Of a stretch of 41,472 bases of DNA, positions 30,977 to 40,474 are shown piece after piece (position 1 is the stretch's first letter; the number at the start of each line of letters is the position of its first letter). The position numbers and the translations under genes are program-made. Below the pieces are notes generated by a model. It had not been told where the DNA came from, did no database searches, and worked only from the letters and a program-made list of their open reading frames with translations. Source of the stretch: an uncultured Nitrosomonadaceae bacterium (GTDB lineage Bacteria > Pseudomonadota > Gammaproteobacteria > Burkholderiales > Nitrosomonadaceae); contig CAJQRL010000027.1 of NCBI GenBank assembly GCA_905612245.1, forward strand, positions 1 to 41,472, in the 5' to 3' direction.

Positions 30977-31393
30977 TTATTCCTGCGGCACTATACGAGG
31001 CCTGCTTTTTTCATCTACCGCTACATAAGTTAGTAGGGCCTCGGTTACCTTAATACATATCTCTTTATTTCCTTCGCGAGGTCCCCGTTGTGCATACACG
31101 GCAACATCTACTGTAATTGAAGTACGCCCTATTTTAGTAATCTCAGTATAGAAACTGACAAGGTCACCAATAAATACAGGATGTTTAAATACAAAATTAT
31201 TTACTGCAACTGTGGCTACCCGCCCACCTGTACGGCGGATTGCTAAAATACTACCGGCTATGTCAACCTGTGACATTATCCAGCCCCCGAACACATCCCC
31301 CGCATGATTAGTGTCCGTTGGCATGGGAACTATCCTCAGCGTTGGATCACAGTCTTTTGGTAATGAAGTATAAATTTCTTTGTTATTATCCAT
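30977..31393 (-). CDS. yciA: YciA-type acyl-CoA thioesterase
   Basis: This is a 138-residue hotdog-fold thioesterase of the YciA type. It has MPTDTNHAGDVFGGWIM with the catalytic aspartate region, and VNNFVFKHPVFIGDLV. It cleaves short- to medium-chain acyl-CoAs. It lies 47 bases downstream of the acyl-CoA ligase gene on the same strand, so the cell makes and breaks acyl-CoA from one operon. The 491 bases downstream contain the nirK regulatory region. A dyad CCTATT/AATAGG (30869-30892) and a GGCCCC repeat (around 30809-30820) are the only other structures seen there. Confidence 0.92.
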   Translation of the reverse strand: MDNNKEIYTSLPKDCDPTLRIVPMPTDTNHAGDVFGGWIMSQVDIAGSILAIRRTGGRVATVAVNNFVFKHPVFIGDLVSFYTEITKIGRTSITVDVAVYAQRGPREGNKEICIKVTEALLTYVAVDEKSRPRIVPQE

Positions 31394-31440
31394 TTTAGCT
31401 ATACCTTATTGTTTTTAGTCGGGCAGTAGTAAGCTATATT

Positions 31441-33243
31441 CTAGTGTCCTTCATAGAGCTTATTTACGGCGGTTTGATAATGATCTAATACCTTTGTCCG
31501 TTTAAGTTTCAGGGTGGGGGTTAGCATACCATTCTCAACGGTCCACGGTTCCAGCGCCAATGCTACACGGCGTATTTTGGCATAGCCTGGGAACTCATAT
31601 ATCTGTTGTGTAATTCGCTCTAGAAGAATTTTTTTTATTTTTTTGTTATGTTCCGAGTGGTCTGTTTTTAGATCAAGGTTATGCTGAAGCGATATTTTCC
31701 CCCAGCAGTCAGGATCTATAACCACCAACACACTAAGATACGGGCGCCCCTCACCTATTAACATTACTTGTTCAAATAACCGGTCACGTAAAATTGCTGC
31801 TTCCATATCAGCCGGCGGAATTTTTTCACCAGTTGACATGACAATAATTTCTTTCAACCGTCCGGTTATCGTTATTATTCCGCCGTCGATACGGGCCATA
31901 TCACCTGAGTTAAGCCACCCATCCGAGGCTAGAATTGCTGCAGTAGCATCAGGATTATTCCAGTAACCCAGCATAACGTTTGGGCCATGAATCAGGAGGC
32001 TATTATTTTCATCGAGTTTTACTGCTACACCAGGAATAACATGACCTACGCTTGACGGCACATTATTATCTATACTATTAACGCAGGCTACCGGGCTACA
32101 TTCAGTCATGCCATAACCTTGTAGGAGTGGTAACCCTAGACCAATAAACATACGTGAAACTTCAATTGACAACGGAGCACCCCCTCCCATGGCAAGTCGT
32201 AGTCGGCCGCCCAGTTTGCCCATTACTTCTTTTGCCACCAGTAAATTTAGAAGAGGCCATAGCAGGTGAGATATTTTCTTAGGCCCTCTCTGCTGCTGAA
32301 ATTCAAAGCGACTGTACCCCACCTCAACAGCATAATTAAAGATAAGGCGACTGAGTGCAGATTTTTTTTCTAGCTTGGCATGAATTGCAGCATAAACCCG
32401 CTCATAAATTCGTGGGACCGAAATAAGAACTGAGGGGCGAACACTTATCAGGTCTTCTTGTAATTGTTGTATTGAGCGCGCATAAGCAACTGTAGCCCCA
32501 GTCATTACAGGAAGGTAGTAACCTACTGTGCGTTCAAATGCGTGAGAAAGTGGTAGAAAAGAGAGAAAAAGATCATCCTGCGAGACCGATACAATTTGTA
32601 AGCAGCTATTTGCATTAGTTAGCAGATTGTGATGGCTGAGCATTACCCCCTTAGGCCGACCTGAAGTCCCGGAGGTGTACATAATCGTAGCAAGATCATT
32701 TGGTTTATGATTCGCGTGCTGTACTTCTCCAGCCTCTTCCGGCAGCCAGTCACAAAGTGCGCTCAAATCAACACTCATTGCATCTTTGGTAAGGTCTTCA
32801 AATGGATTAATCGTTATGACTCTAAATAGATCACCCATTTGGGCATGTAATTTTTTTAGTGGCTGCCACTGTTTCTGGTCTTCAAGTAGTAACAATTTGG
32901 CACCAGAGTTTCCTAAAATATATGCTGCATTCTCAGCTCGATCATCTGTATAAAGAGGCACAACCACAAGCCCTAAACCTAGCGCGGCTTGGTCAAATAT
33001 CACCCATTCCGGACAATTTTTTGACATTATTGCTACACGGTCACCGGTTACTAAACCCTCTTTAGTCAAAGCAATCTGCCATCGTGCAATCTCTCTATCT
33101 ACCTGTTCCCAAGTATGGTCATACCAGTTTCCGGCAACCTGATCATAACTACGATAGGCTATCATCTGGGGTGAGCGCCGCACCCGTTCACTGAATAAAC
33201 CATCTAGTGTTTTTGCTATTTCTGTTGGAATTATATTTTCCAT
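31441..33243 (-). CDS. Long-chain fatty acid CoA ligase (AMP-forming)
   Basis: This is a 600-residue ANL-superfamily enzyme that activates fatty acids with ATP and CoA. The phosphate-binding loop YTSGTSGRPKGVMLSH, the GYGMTECSP motif and the SGDMARID region are in order, and the length matches the FadD15/long-chain group. The exact chain-length preference is not known. It lies 23 bases after miaA and 47 bases before yciA, so the three minus-strand genes probably form an operon. Confidence 0.92.
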   Translation of the reverse strand: MENIIPTEIAKTLDGLFSERVRRSPQMIAYRSYDQVAGNWYDHTWEQVDREIARWQIALTKEGLVTGDRVAIMSKNCPEWVIFDQAALGLGLVVVPLYTDDRAENAAYILGNSGAKLLLLEDQKQWQPLKKLHAQMGDLFRVITINPFEDLTKDAMSVDLSALCDWLPEEAGEVQHANHKPNDLATIMYTSGTSGRPKGVMLSHHNLLTNANSCLQIVSVSQDDLFLSFLPLSHAFERTVGYYLPVMTGATVAYARSIQQLQEDLISVRPSVLISVPRIYERVYAAIHAKLEKKSALSRLIFNYAVEVGYSRFEFQQQRGPKKISHLLWPLLNLLVAKEVMGKLGGRLRLAMGGGAPLSIEVSRMFIGLGLPLLQGYGMTECSPVACVNSIDNNVPSSVGHVIPGVAVKLDENNSLLIHGPNVMLGYWNNPDATAAILASDGWLNSGDMARIDGGIITITGRLKEIIVMSTGEKIPPADMEAAILRDRLFEQVMLIGEGRPYLSVLVVIDPDCWGKISLQHNLDLKTDHSEHNKKIKKILLERITQQIYEFPGYAKIRRVALALEPWTVENGMLTPTLKLKRTKVLDHYQTAVNKLYEGH

Positions 33244-33266
33244 GTTTATTTGATTGGTCTGTATAT

Positions 33267-34292
33267 TTAATCCGAACTGGATTTGTATTTTTTATCTTCA
33301 AATCCATTTTCTTGTAAGAAATCTAAAATCAGTTTCGGTAAATTTTCTGCAAAACAATTGAATTCTTTAGATTTTTGCATTGATCGGAGCCAGGTAAGCT
33401 GTCTTTTTGCTAGCTGGCGCGTGGCAGCAAGGCCCATCTCGCGCAATTCGGTCAGGCTAATTTTATTGTCTAGATACATACATGTCTGTCGATAGCCGAC
33501 ACATCGCATTGAAGTAGCGTCAGTATCGAGACTAAATTTATTCCGTACAGCACGAACTTCATCGATTAGCCCTAGTTCTAGCATTTTCTCGAAACGGAGG
33601 GCAATATGTTTATGAAGGGTGATACGGTCATCAGGGATCAGGGCAAGACTATTTACATGATAAGGAAGATATACATGCTTTGGTTTTTTCAGCAACTCTG
33701 ACATAGGCTCATCAGTAAGGTAATATACTTCCAATGCACGTTGAATGCGTTGACTATCAGTGGGTTTGATACGCGCTGCGATGACTGGGTCAAATTGTTG
33801 CAATTCTTTATGCATCGCCAGCCAGCCAATGTTTTTTGCCTTATTGTCAATTTCCATACGCACGCCGTTGTCAGCCGACGGAAGCTCAGACATGCCCTCC
33901 AGTAATGCCCGGAAATAAAGCATGGTGCCACCAACTAGCAGCGGAATCTTCCCCCGCCCGGCAATTTCTCTCATCGCAATTAAAGCGTCTTTTCTGAACT
34001 GTGCTGCAGAATAACGCTCATATGGTTCAATCAGATTGATAAGGTGATGTGGTATTGATGCCATTGTTTCTGCACTTGGTTTGGCGGTTCCAATATCCAT
34101 ATGCCGGTATACCTGAGCGGAATCCACGCTAATTATTTCTACAGATAGATGTCTGGCAATTTCTAATGCAATATTGCTTTTGCCGCTTGCAGTGGGGCCC
34201 ATCAAAAAAATAGCGGGCGGGTAGTCCAAGGCGCTCTTATCTTTTTGTGCTAATGCAGAATTTTTTTTGGATAATGAAGCAGTCAATTTCAC
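33267..34292 (-). CDS. miaA: tRNA dimethylallyltransferase MiaA
   Basis: MiaA adds an isopentenyl group to A37 of tRNAs that read UNN codons. It has 341 residues, slightly longer than usual because of about 25 N-terminal residues before the P-loop GPTASGKSN. DSAQVYRHMDIGTAKPS and VGGTMLYFRALLEG follow. The first ATG (34292) is accepted, although an internal start cannot be excluded. It is the first gene of the miaA-acyl-CoA ligase-yciA unit. Confidence 0.94.
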   Translation of the reverse strand: MKLTASLSKKNSALAQKDKSALDYPPAIFLMGPTASGKSNIALEIARHLSVEIISVDSAQVYRHMDIGTAKPSAETMASIPHHLINLIEPYERYSAAQFRKDALIAMREIAGRGKIPLLVGGTMLYFRALLEGMSELPSADNGVRMEIDNKAKNIGWLAMHKELQQFDPVIAARIKPTDSQRIQRALEVYYLTDEPMSELLKKPKHVYLPYHVNSLALIPDDRITLHKHIALRFEKMLELGLIDEVRAVRNKFSLDTDATSMRCVGYRQTCMYLDNKISLTELREMGLAATRQLAKRQLTWLRSMQKSKEFNCFAENLPKLILDFLQENGFEDKKYKSSSD

Positions 34293-34693
34293 ATTTATTA
34301 CAGAAATCTATTTTTAAATAAAGATTTAAGTTCGGCAAGCGGATTATAAACACACAGTAGCTCAAAATTTCTGCCATCAGAAGAATTGTATTTTGCGATT
34401 ATGATTCCTGTGGCGCGTTATAAAAGAATGAATATTTATACGGGTAAGTTCACGTGTGAGGTGCCCGCAGTTAAGAAATAATTTTATCCGTCCTGTTGCT
34501 GCCTGATAAAGCTCTTTTAGATAACATAGGGCAATAATAAATAAAGATTTTCCCTGCAAAGCTTTGTACGCCAGAAATTGCGATTAAACGCTATATTCAA
34601 TTACATGGCAAGTGGCGGTCATTTCAGTTAAAATTCAGGCCAACCTAATTACTTGTGTTGTATAACTTATATAACTAATTTACATCAAATTCT
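34293..34693. other. Divergent intergenic region, miaA/aroF
   Basis: This 401-base region separates miaA (minus) and the DAHP synthase gene (plus). On the minus strand TATAAT (near 34350) lies about 60 bases upstream of miaA but has no good -35. No repeats, RNA genes or coding sequence could be supported; the one open frame on the minus strand has no family features. Confidence 0.4.
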
Positions 34694-35812
34694 ATGATCC
34701 TCATCCTGACGCCGGACGCTTGCGCGACCAAACCTGATTACAAGCAGTTAATGGAGCATCTTGCCGGTCTTCCCGGTATTTCTACCCGCGTGCATGCTGA
34801 AGCCGGTGTTGAACAGACGCTAACAGAAGTATATTTGATTGGCGACACTAAATCTTTACCTTTAGAAGACATGCAAAGTTTGCCTTGTGTGGACAGGGTA
34901 GTGCGGATCTCAGAGGAATATCTTGTTCTCGGGCGGCACAAGAATGATGATCGTCCTACTCACTTTGATTATAACGGAGTACGTTTTGGGCAAGATACAT
35001 TAAACATATTTGCAGGATTATGTGCAGTTGATACGCCAGAACATGTGGAATTAATGATGAAAGCTCTGAGGGATAACGGTTTAAACTGTACCCGAATGGG
35101 CGCCTACAAGCCTCGTACCAGTCCGTATTCCTTTCAGGGTCACGGCAAGACATGTCTGCCTTATGTATTTGATTTAGCAGGAAAATATGGAATCAAAGTT
35201 ATTGCTATGGAAGTCACACATGAATCCCATGTCGACGAAATCCGTGAAGCACTGGCGCAGGCCGGTAACCCTACGGGAGTAATGTTACAGATTGGCACTC
35301 GAAACACACAGAATTTTGAATTATTGAAAATTGTTGGACGTCAGCAGGACTTTCCGGTACTTATCAAACGTGGTTTTGGTATCACGTTAGATGAGTCACT
35401 AAATGCTGCAGAATACCTGGCATCTGAGGGAAACAGTAGGGTGGTGTTTGGTCTGCGGGGGATGAAGACTAACGGTGCTGATCCTCATCGTAATTTTGTA
35501 GATTTTGCCCATGTGCCTGTAGTGAAGCGTCTAACACGTATGCCAGTTTGTATTGATCCCTCGCATTCGGTCGGTGCTCGCACATGTTCTCCAGAAGGGA
35601 TACTGGATATTATGCAGGCTACTGCTCAGGGCGTAATTGCCGGTGCAAATATGATTCTAGTGGACTTTCACCCGGCACCAAGTAAAGCCTTGGTGGATGG
35701 ACCACAAGCACTGAAAATGAATGAGTTGTCACATTTTTTGGAAGACATTTCCATTGCCCGTGAAGCTTATTTACAGCGTACAGCCTTAGCTAAGAGATAC
35801 CCGGATGAATAA
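34694..35812 (+). CDS. aroF: DAHP synthase (class I-beta type)
   Basis: This enzyme condenses phosphoenolpyruvate and erythrose 4-phosphate, the first step of the shikimate pathway. It has 372 residues. An N-terminal ferredoxin-like regulatory domain (about 1-75) precedes the barrel. KPRTSPYSFQG, VLIKRGFG, FGLRGMKTN and CIDPSHSVG are landmarks of the I-beta group, which is related to KDO8P synthase. It differs from the E. coli AroF/G/H I-alpha proteins, so the symbol denotes function only. Two hairpins follow the stop codon directly. Confidence 0.92.
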   Translation: MILILTPDACATKPDYKQLMEHLAGLPGISTRVHAEAGVEQTLTEVYLIGDTKSLPLEDMQSLPCVDRVVRISEEYLVLGRHKNDDRPTHFDYNGVRFGQDTLNIFAGLCAVDTPEHVELMMKALRDNGLNCTRMGAYKPRTSPYSFQGHGKTCLPYVFDLAGKYGIKVIAMEVTHESHVDEIREALAQAGNPTGVMLQIGTRNTQNFELLKIVGRQQDFPVLIKRGFGITLDESLNAAEYLASEGNSRVVFGLRGMKTNGADPHRNFVDFAHVPVVKRLTRMPVCIDPSHSVGARTCSPEGILDIMQATAQGVIAGANMILVDFHPAPSKALVDGPQALKMNELSHFLEDISIAREAYLQRTALAKRYPDE

Positions 35813-35813
35813 G

Positions 35814-35853
35814 TATTCGCTATGACGAGCGAATATCTGCAGCGAAACCGCTG
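35814..35853 (+). repeat. Tandem hairpins after aroF
   Basis: TATTCGCT-ATGACG-AGCGAATA (35814-35835) and CAGCG-AAAC-CGCTG (35840-35853) follow the stop codon. Neither has a T-run, so they are more likely 3'-end stabilisers or Rho-linked structures than intrinsic terminators. Confidence 0.6.
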
Positions 35854-35923
35854 AGTAGCTTGTCAGAAAAAATCTGTTTTCATTTGTCTAAAATGTAAAG
35901 TGTTCTAAGCGGGGAATAATTTT

Positions 35924-37027
35924 TTGGCAGATGACATTGTTGTTATAGGCGGAGGGGTAATCGGGCTTACCGTAGCGAATGAGCTTTTGCGGCTGGGTGC
36001 GAAAGTACGGATCCTAGAACGAAATTACTGCGGAAAAGAATCTTCTTGGGCAGGTGGCGGCATACTTTCACCTTTGTTGCCATGGGATTATCCGGACCCA
36101 GTGACAGAATTAACACAATTTAGCAACCGATTATTACCGGGATTGGCTGAAACTCTCCGACAAGAAACAGGGGTTGATCCAGAATACCGAGCTTGTGGCA
36201 TGCTTGCTCTTCCTGATATGAATAATAAGGAAGGCACTAAATTTATCGGAGCTAAGAATTGGTGTGCACGCAACACTTTCCCTCTGAAGGAAGTGTATCC
36301 GAATGAAGCTTTTCCAAAGCTCACATTTGGCGAATTTGCAGATAAATCAGCATTATGGCTCCCCTCAGTTGCACAAGTGCGTAGCCCCAGATTATTACAG
36401 GCGCTAAAAATCTCAGTAGAATTATCTGGCGGTTCTATCATAGAGCATACTAAGGTTACAGGTTGGCGGATGGGCCAAGGTCGGGTCGAGTCCGTTATTA
36501 CCGACGGGGGGGAATACTCTGGCACGGATTATATTGTTGCAGCTGGAGCGTGGAGTCGTGAAATACTTGATAAATATGCTTTAAAAATTAACATTTATCC
36601 CGTGCGGGGACAGATGCTGCTTTTTAAAGTAGAGACTGGTTTGCTTGATGCAGTTGTATTGCAGAATGGGTTTTACCTGATACCGCGTCAAGACGGATAT
36701 ATACTTGCAGGGAGCACTGTAGAGGATGCCGGATTTGATAAAAATATTACTACAGATGCACGTAAGCAATTACTTGAAAGGGCTCATAAGTTTTTACCCG
36801 AACTGACTGAAAGAACTTTAGTTGGGCACTGGGCAGGGCTTCGCCCCGGATCTCCTGAAAATATACCGGTTATTAGCCGTCACCCTACTTTTGATAATTT
36901 TTATTTAAATAGCGGCCATCACCGCTATGGTGTAACTATGGCACTCGGGAGTGCGCATCTTTTATCAAATATGATCATGAAAAATCCTCAGCCATTTGAT
37001 GTTGCCCCCTATAAATGGCACGTATAA
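35924..37027 (+). CDS. thiO: Glycine oxidase ThiO (FAD-dependent)
   Basis: This flavoenzyme oxidises glycine to the imine used to build the thiazole of thiamine. It has 367 residues. The N-terminal dinucleotide fold VVIGGGVIGLTVA, ESSWAGGGILSPL and the C-terminal HWAGLRPGSPENIPVI are typical. It starts at TTG (35924), eight bases after GGGGA; the nearby ATG is out of frame. Other thiazole genes (thiS, thiG) are not in the window. thiL, which uses the pathway end product, lies 22 kb away. Confidence 0.9.
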   Translation: MADDIVVIGGGVIGLTVANELLRLGAKVRILERNYCGKESSWAGGGILSPLLPWDYPDPVTELTQFSNRLLPGLAETLRQETGVDPEYRACGMLALPDMNNKEGTKFIGAKNWCARNTFPLKEVYPNEAFPKLTFGEFADKSALWLPSVAQVRSPRLLQALKISVELSGGSIIEHTKVTGWRMGQGRVESVITDGGEYSGTDYIVAAGAWSREILDKYALKINIYPVRGQMLLFKVETGLLDAVVLQNGFYLIPRQDGYILAGSTVEDAGFDKNITTDARKQLLERAHKFLPELTERTLVGHWAGLRPGSPENIPVISRHPTFDNFYLNSGHHRYGVTMALGSAHLLSNMIMKNPQPFDVAPYKWHV

Positions 37028-37060
37028 ATACTAGGAAATATTATTTCTGATGTCCCCGCT

Positions 37061-37069
37061 TTATCCACA
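37061..37069 (+). promoter_or_regulatory. Consensus DnaA box upstream of yebC
   Basis: TTATCCACA matches the strong DnaA-box consensus exactly, 50 bases upstream of yebC. It is a single copy, and chance alone predicts about 0.3 such matches in a window of this size. Confidence 0.35.
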
Positions 37070-37118
37070 GAGAACGGAGTGGTAATATTAACGTACCTCA
37101 ACAAAAAATATAGACGTC

Positions 37119-37844
37119 ATGGCAGGGCACAGTAAGTGGGCAAACATCAAGCACAAGAAAGCAGCAACAGATGCCAAACGCGGTAAGATTTTTACTCGGG
37201 CAATTAAGGAAATAACAGTTGCTGCACGACTGGGTGGTGGTGAAATAGCAAGTAATCCGAGATTACGGTTAGCGGTTGACAAGGCCTATGATCAAAACAT
37301 GCCTAAGGATAATGTAGAGCGCGCAATTAAACGTGGTAGTGGCGATCTGGAAGGTGTAAATTACGAAGAAATTCGTTATGAAGGTTATGGCATTGCAGGT
37401 GCAGCTGTAGTCGTAGATTGTATGACAGACAATCGCGTGCGAACTGTTGCAGACGTACGACACGCTTTTACTAAACATAGCGGCAACCTGGGTGCTGATG
37501 GGTCGGTTCTGTTTTTATTTAAACATTGCGGTCAGCTCTTTTTTGCTCCGGGTACTAACGAAGACAAACTAATGGAAGCTGCTTTAGAAGCAGGCGCCGA
37601 GGATGTAATCAATAACGATGACGGTAGTATTGAGGTTATTACCCCGCCGTATGAATTTATAACTATTAAAGCTGCTTTGGAGAAAACTGGTTTCAAATCA
37701 GAGTTAGCTGCGGTGACCATGAAGTCAAGCAATGAGATTATATTAACAGGTGAAAATGCAGTAAAAATGCAAAAGTTATTGGATGCTCTTGAAAGTATAG
37801 ATGATGTTCAGGAAGTTTTTACCTCAGCAGTAATTGATAGTTAA
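37119..37844 (+). CDS. yebC: YebC/PmpR-family protein
   Basis: This is a 241-residue member of the YebC/TACO1 family, beginning [15 protein letters not shown]. These proteins were described as transcriptional regulators and more recently as ribosome-associated translation factors. It precedes ruvC by 22 bases, the standard yebC-ruvC-ruvA-ruvB order. A consensus DnaA box lies upstream. Confidence 0.95.
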   Translation: MAGHSKWANIKHKKAATDAKRGKIFTRAIKEITVAARLGGGEIASNPRLRLAVDKAYDQNMPKDNVERAIKRGSGDLEGVNYEEIRYEGYGIAGAAVVVDCMTDNRVRTVADVRHAFTKHSGNLGADGSVLFLFKHCGQLFFAPGTNEDKLMEAALEAGAEDVINNDDGSIEVITPPYEFITIKAALEKTGFKSELAAVTMKSSNEIILTGENAVKMQKLLDALESIDDVQEVFTSAVIDS

Positions 37845-37866
37845 TTTATTATCTGACAGGTGACAT

Positions 37867-38385
37867 ATTCGCATTCTAGGTATTGACCCAGGCTTGCGCA
37901 TAACTGGTTTTGGGGTCATCGATAAAACTGGCAATAAATTAACTTATGTCAGCAGTGGTCGCATCAAAACTTTAGATGCCGAGCTGCCATTACGTCTAAA
38001 ATCAATCATGGATAACCTCAATGAAGTTATCGCGCAATATCATCCCGATCAGGTTGCAGTGGAGCAGGTATTCGTTAACATTAATCCAAAGTCAACGCTG
38101 ATGCTTGGGCAGGCGCGAGGTGCAGCAATTTGTGCGGCTGGATTAAACGATCTTTTTGTTGCTGAATACACTGCACTGCAAATCAAACAGGCAGTTGTCG
38201 GTAACGGTCATGCAAAGAAAGAGCAGGTTCAGGAAATGGTGAAGCGTTTATTAGGCCTTTCTTCTAAGCCAGGTTCGGATGCGGCGGATGCGCTTGCTTG
38301 TGCTATTTGTCATGCTCATGGTGGCTCAGGCTTAGGCAAGACATCAACAGAAGGGTACAGTATGAAACGCGGAAGACTGGCATGA
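37867..38385 (+). CDS. ruvC: Holliday junction resolvase RuvC, AUU start
   Basis: RuvC cuts Holliday junctions moved by RuvAB. The catalytic acids are the aspartate in GIDPG, the glutamate in VAVEQVF, and two aspartates in [13 protein letters not shown] is encoded at 37879-37893, upstream of the first standard start (TTG 37894), and a stop at 37861-37863 closes the frame. The only start that keeps it is ATT at 37867, preceded by a strong Shine-Dalgarno (CAGGTGA) at the right distance, giving 172 residues (E. coli 173). AUU starts are known for infC and pcnB in E. coli. A base error turning ATG into ATT is the alternative. The stop overlaps ruvA in an ATGA. Confidence 0.9.
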   Translation: MRILGIDPGLRITGFGVIDKTGNKLTYVSSGRIKTLDAELPLRLKSIMDNLNEVIAQYHPDQVAVEQVFVNINPKSTLMLGQARGAAICAAGLNDLFVAEYTALQIKQAVVGNGHAKKEQVQEMVKRLLGLSSKPGSDAADALACAICHAHGGSGLGKTSTEGYSMKRGRLA

Positions 38386-38966
38386 TTGGGAGATTAACGG
38401 GCTTGTTGTTAGAAAAGCAGCCGCCTTTAGTGCTGCTTGACGTGCAGGGCGTGGGATATGAAGTAAATGTTCCGATGAGTACATTTTATACCCTGCCAGA
38501 TACTGGAGAGAGAATTATTCTTCATACTTATCTTGTAGTGCGGGAAGATGTACATTTGTTGTTCGGCTTTGCAACTGACACTGAGCGACAGGCTTTTCGT
38601 CAACTCGTAAAAATTTCCGGTGTGGGAGCAAGAACTGCATTAGCAGTTTTGTCAGGTTTAAGCGTCTCTGATTTATACCAGGCGGTGGTAGATCAGGATA
38701 GCAGACAAATCATTCAGGTTCCGGGAATTGGCAAAAAAACTGCTGAGCGCTTACTGTTGGAATTGCGGGACAAACTTAGTTCTGACATGATTGGTACTGA
38801 TGGTCATGCATCCTCTTCAAAAATAACTAATGACGTGCTCAATGCTTTGTTATCATTGGGTTATAATGAGCGAGAGGCTAGTTGGGCAATTAAAAAACTG
38901 TCTTTAGATGTTACCGTATCCGAAGGGATACGAGAGGCTCTTAAATTTCTTTCAAAGGAAAGATAG
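38382..38966 (+). CDS. ruvA: Holliday junction helicase subunit RuvA
   Basis: RuvA binds the four-way junction and loads RuvB. The start is ATG 38382 ([12 protein letters not shown]), overlapping the ruvC stop; a longer open frame upstream is not RuvA sequence. It has 194 residues. Domain I lies at about 1-64, the helix-hairpin-helix motifs [15 protein letters not shown] and [16 protein letters not shown] form domain II, and a C-terminal RuvB-binding domain III lies at about 145-194. ruvB follows 26 bases later. Confidence 0.96.
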   Translation: MIGRLTGLLLEKQPPLVLLDVQGVGYEVNVPMSTFYTLPDTGERIILHTYLVVREDVHLLFGFATDTERQAFRQLVKISGVGARTALAVLSGLSVSDLYQAVVDQDSRQIIQVPGIGKKTAERLLLELRDKLSSDMIGTDGHASSSKITNDVLNALLSLGYNEREASWAIKKLSLDVTVSEGIREALKFLSKER

Positions 38967-38992
38967 CGTGAATATTCACCCTATACAGTTGA

Positions 38993-40033
38993 ATGATTGA
39001 AACTGAGAGATTAATAGCTGCAGCTCCCGTTTCCTCTGAAGAAGAGGTCGTAGAGTTAGCTCTGCGTCCAAAGCGCCTAGATGAATATGTTGGTCAGGAA
39101 AAGATACGCGGACAGTTGGAGATATTTATTGAGGCTGCAAGGAATCGGAAGGAAGCGCTTGATCATGTGCTGTTGTATGGTCCTCCTGGATTAGGCAAGA
39201 CTACACTTGCTCATATAATTGCAAGAGAAATGGGGGTAAGTTTGCGCCATACGTCTGGTCCTGTACTGGAGCGCCCTGGTGATTTGGCGGCACTTTTGAC
39301 TAACCTTGAGCCCAACGACGTACTATTTATTGATGAAATACATCGCCTTTCTCCGGTGGTAGAAGAGATTCTTTATCCGGCGCTTGAGGATTATCAACTT
39401 GATATCATGATTGGTGAAGGTCCTGCGGCACGCTCAGTTAAGCTTGATTTGCCTCCTTTTACTTTAGTGGGGGCCACTACCCGTGCCGGTATGCTGACTA
39501 ATCCTCTACGCGATCGCTTTGGTATTGTTTCACGGCTGGAATTCTATTCTTCTGATGAACTTACCAGAATCGTAACTCGTTCAGCCCGGGTGATGAACGT
39601 AGAGATCTCTCCTGATGGCGCAACAGAAATTGCTATTCGTTCACGCGGAACGCCACGGATTGTTAATAGACTCTTACGCAGGGTACGGGATTTTGCTGAG
39701 GTCAAAGCAGAAGGGACCATCAGTCAGGTTGTGGCAGATTCTGCACTGACGATGCTGGATGTAGACAGCATTGGTCTTGATGTGATGGATAGAAAGTTAC
39801 TTCTATCAGTAATAGAAAAATTTGATGGTGGCCCCGTCGGAGTTGATAATCTTGCAGCGGCCATTAGTGAGGAGCGGGATACTATAGAAGATGTACTAGA
39901 ACCATACCTGATACAGCAGGGATTCCTGAAACGTACGCCACGCGGACGTATGGCCACGAGCATTGCTTACCAACATTTTGGAATACCATTGAAAAATGGG
40001 TTGAGCGGCGATATGAGTGAAGAAAAACACTAA
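38993..40033 (+). CDS. ruvB: Holliday junction helicase ATPase RuvB
   Basis: RuvB is the AAA+ motor for branch migration. It has 346 residues. Walker A is [11 protein letters not shown], Walker B is LFIDEIHRL, sensor 1 is in VGATTRAG, and the C-terminal winged helix contains RTPRGRMAT. It ends three bases before ybgC, linking the ruv genes to the tol genes. Confidence 0.97.
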   Translation: MIETERLIAAAPVSSEEEVVELALRPKRLDEYVGQEKIRGQLEIFIEAARNRKEALDHVLLYGPPGLGKTTLAHIIAREMGVSLRHTSGPVLERPGDLAALLTNLEPNDVLFIDEIHRLSPVVEEILYPALEDYQLDIMIGEGPAARSVKLDLPPFTLVGATTRAGMLTNPLRDRFGIVSRLEFYSSDELTRIVTRSARVMNVEISPDGATEIAIRSRGTPRIVNRLLRRVRDFAEVKAEGTISQVVADSALTMLDVDSIGLDVMDRKLLLSVIEKFDGGPVGVDNLAAAISEERDTIEDVLEPYLIQQGFLKRTPRGRMATSIAYQHFGIPLKNGLSGDMSEEKH

Positions 40034-40036
40034 AAC

Positions 40037-40474
40037 ATGGAGATAGATATTAGAACTAATCTGAAAACAGATCCTGCTTTTACTCTCCCTACCCGAGTCT
40101 ATTATCAAGATACGGATGCGGGGGGCGTGGTCTATCATTCCACCTATTTAAACTTTATGGAGCGTGCCCGTTACGAATGGATGCGCGGACTGGGCTTGGA
40201 TATAAAAGTATTAGCTGAGGTTCATAAGGTGATATTTATGATACGTTCGCTGAATATTGAATATTTTAAGCCTGCGATACTGGATGATCTACTCGATGTA
40301 ACAGTACAGGATGCTGATCTTGGCAAAACCCGTATTACAATTTCTCAGCATGTTATCCGCGGACAAACTACACTAGTCAGCGCAACTACTCAGGTGGTAT
40401 GTGTAGGCGCTGATACACTTAAGTTAGCAAGTTTACCCACTTCATTACGAAATAAATTTGGAAATCAATCATGA
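40037..40474 (+). CDS. ybgC: Tol-Pal-associated acyl-CoA thioesterase YbgC
   Basis: This is a 145-residue hotdog thioesterase, first gene of the tol-pal group. The active-site motif is YYQDTDAGGVVYHSTYLNFMERAR by position 22-45 (key residues D-T-D-A-G-G-V-V-Y-H), typical of YbgC. Its stop overlaps the tolQ start in an ATGA. Confidence 0.93.
   Translation: MEIDIRTNLKTDPAFTLPTRVYYQDTDAGGVVYHSTYLNFMERARYEWMRGLGLDIKVLAEVHKVIFMIRSLNIEYFKPAILDDLLDVTVQDADLGKTRITISQHVIRGQTTLVSATTQVVCVGADTLKLASLPTSLRNKFGNQS

Noticed and set aside
34377-34559. Minus-strand 60-codon ORF between miaA and aroF
   Set aside because: No ribosome binding site, family features or coding bias; it lies in a promoter region.
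37061-37069. Replication origin signalled by a DnaA box
   Set aside because: There is a single box with no cluster or A+T-rich unwinding region; oriC is expected upstream of dnaN.
38298-38381. Longer RuvA N-terminus
   Set aside because: The upstream part is the ruvC gene read in another frame; MIGRLTG at 38382 is the family start.
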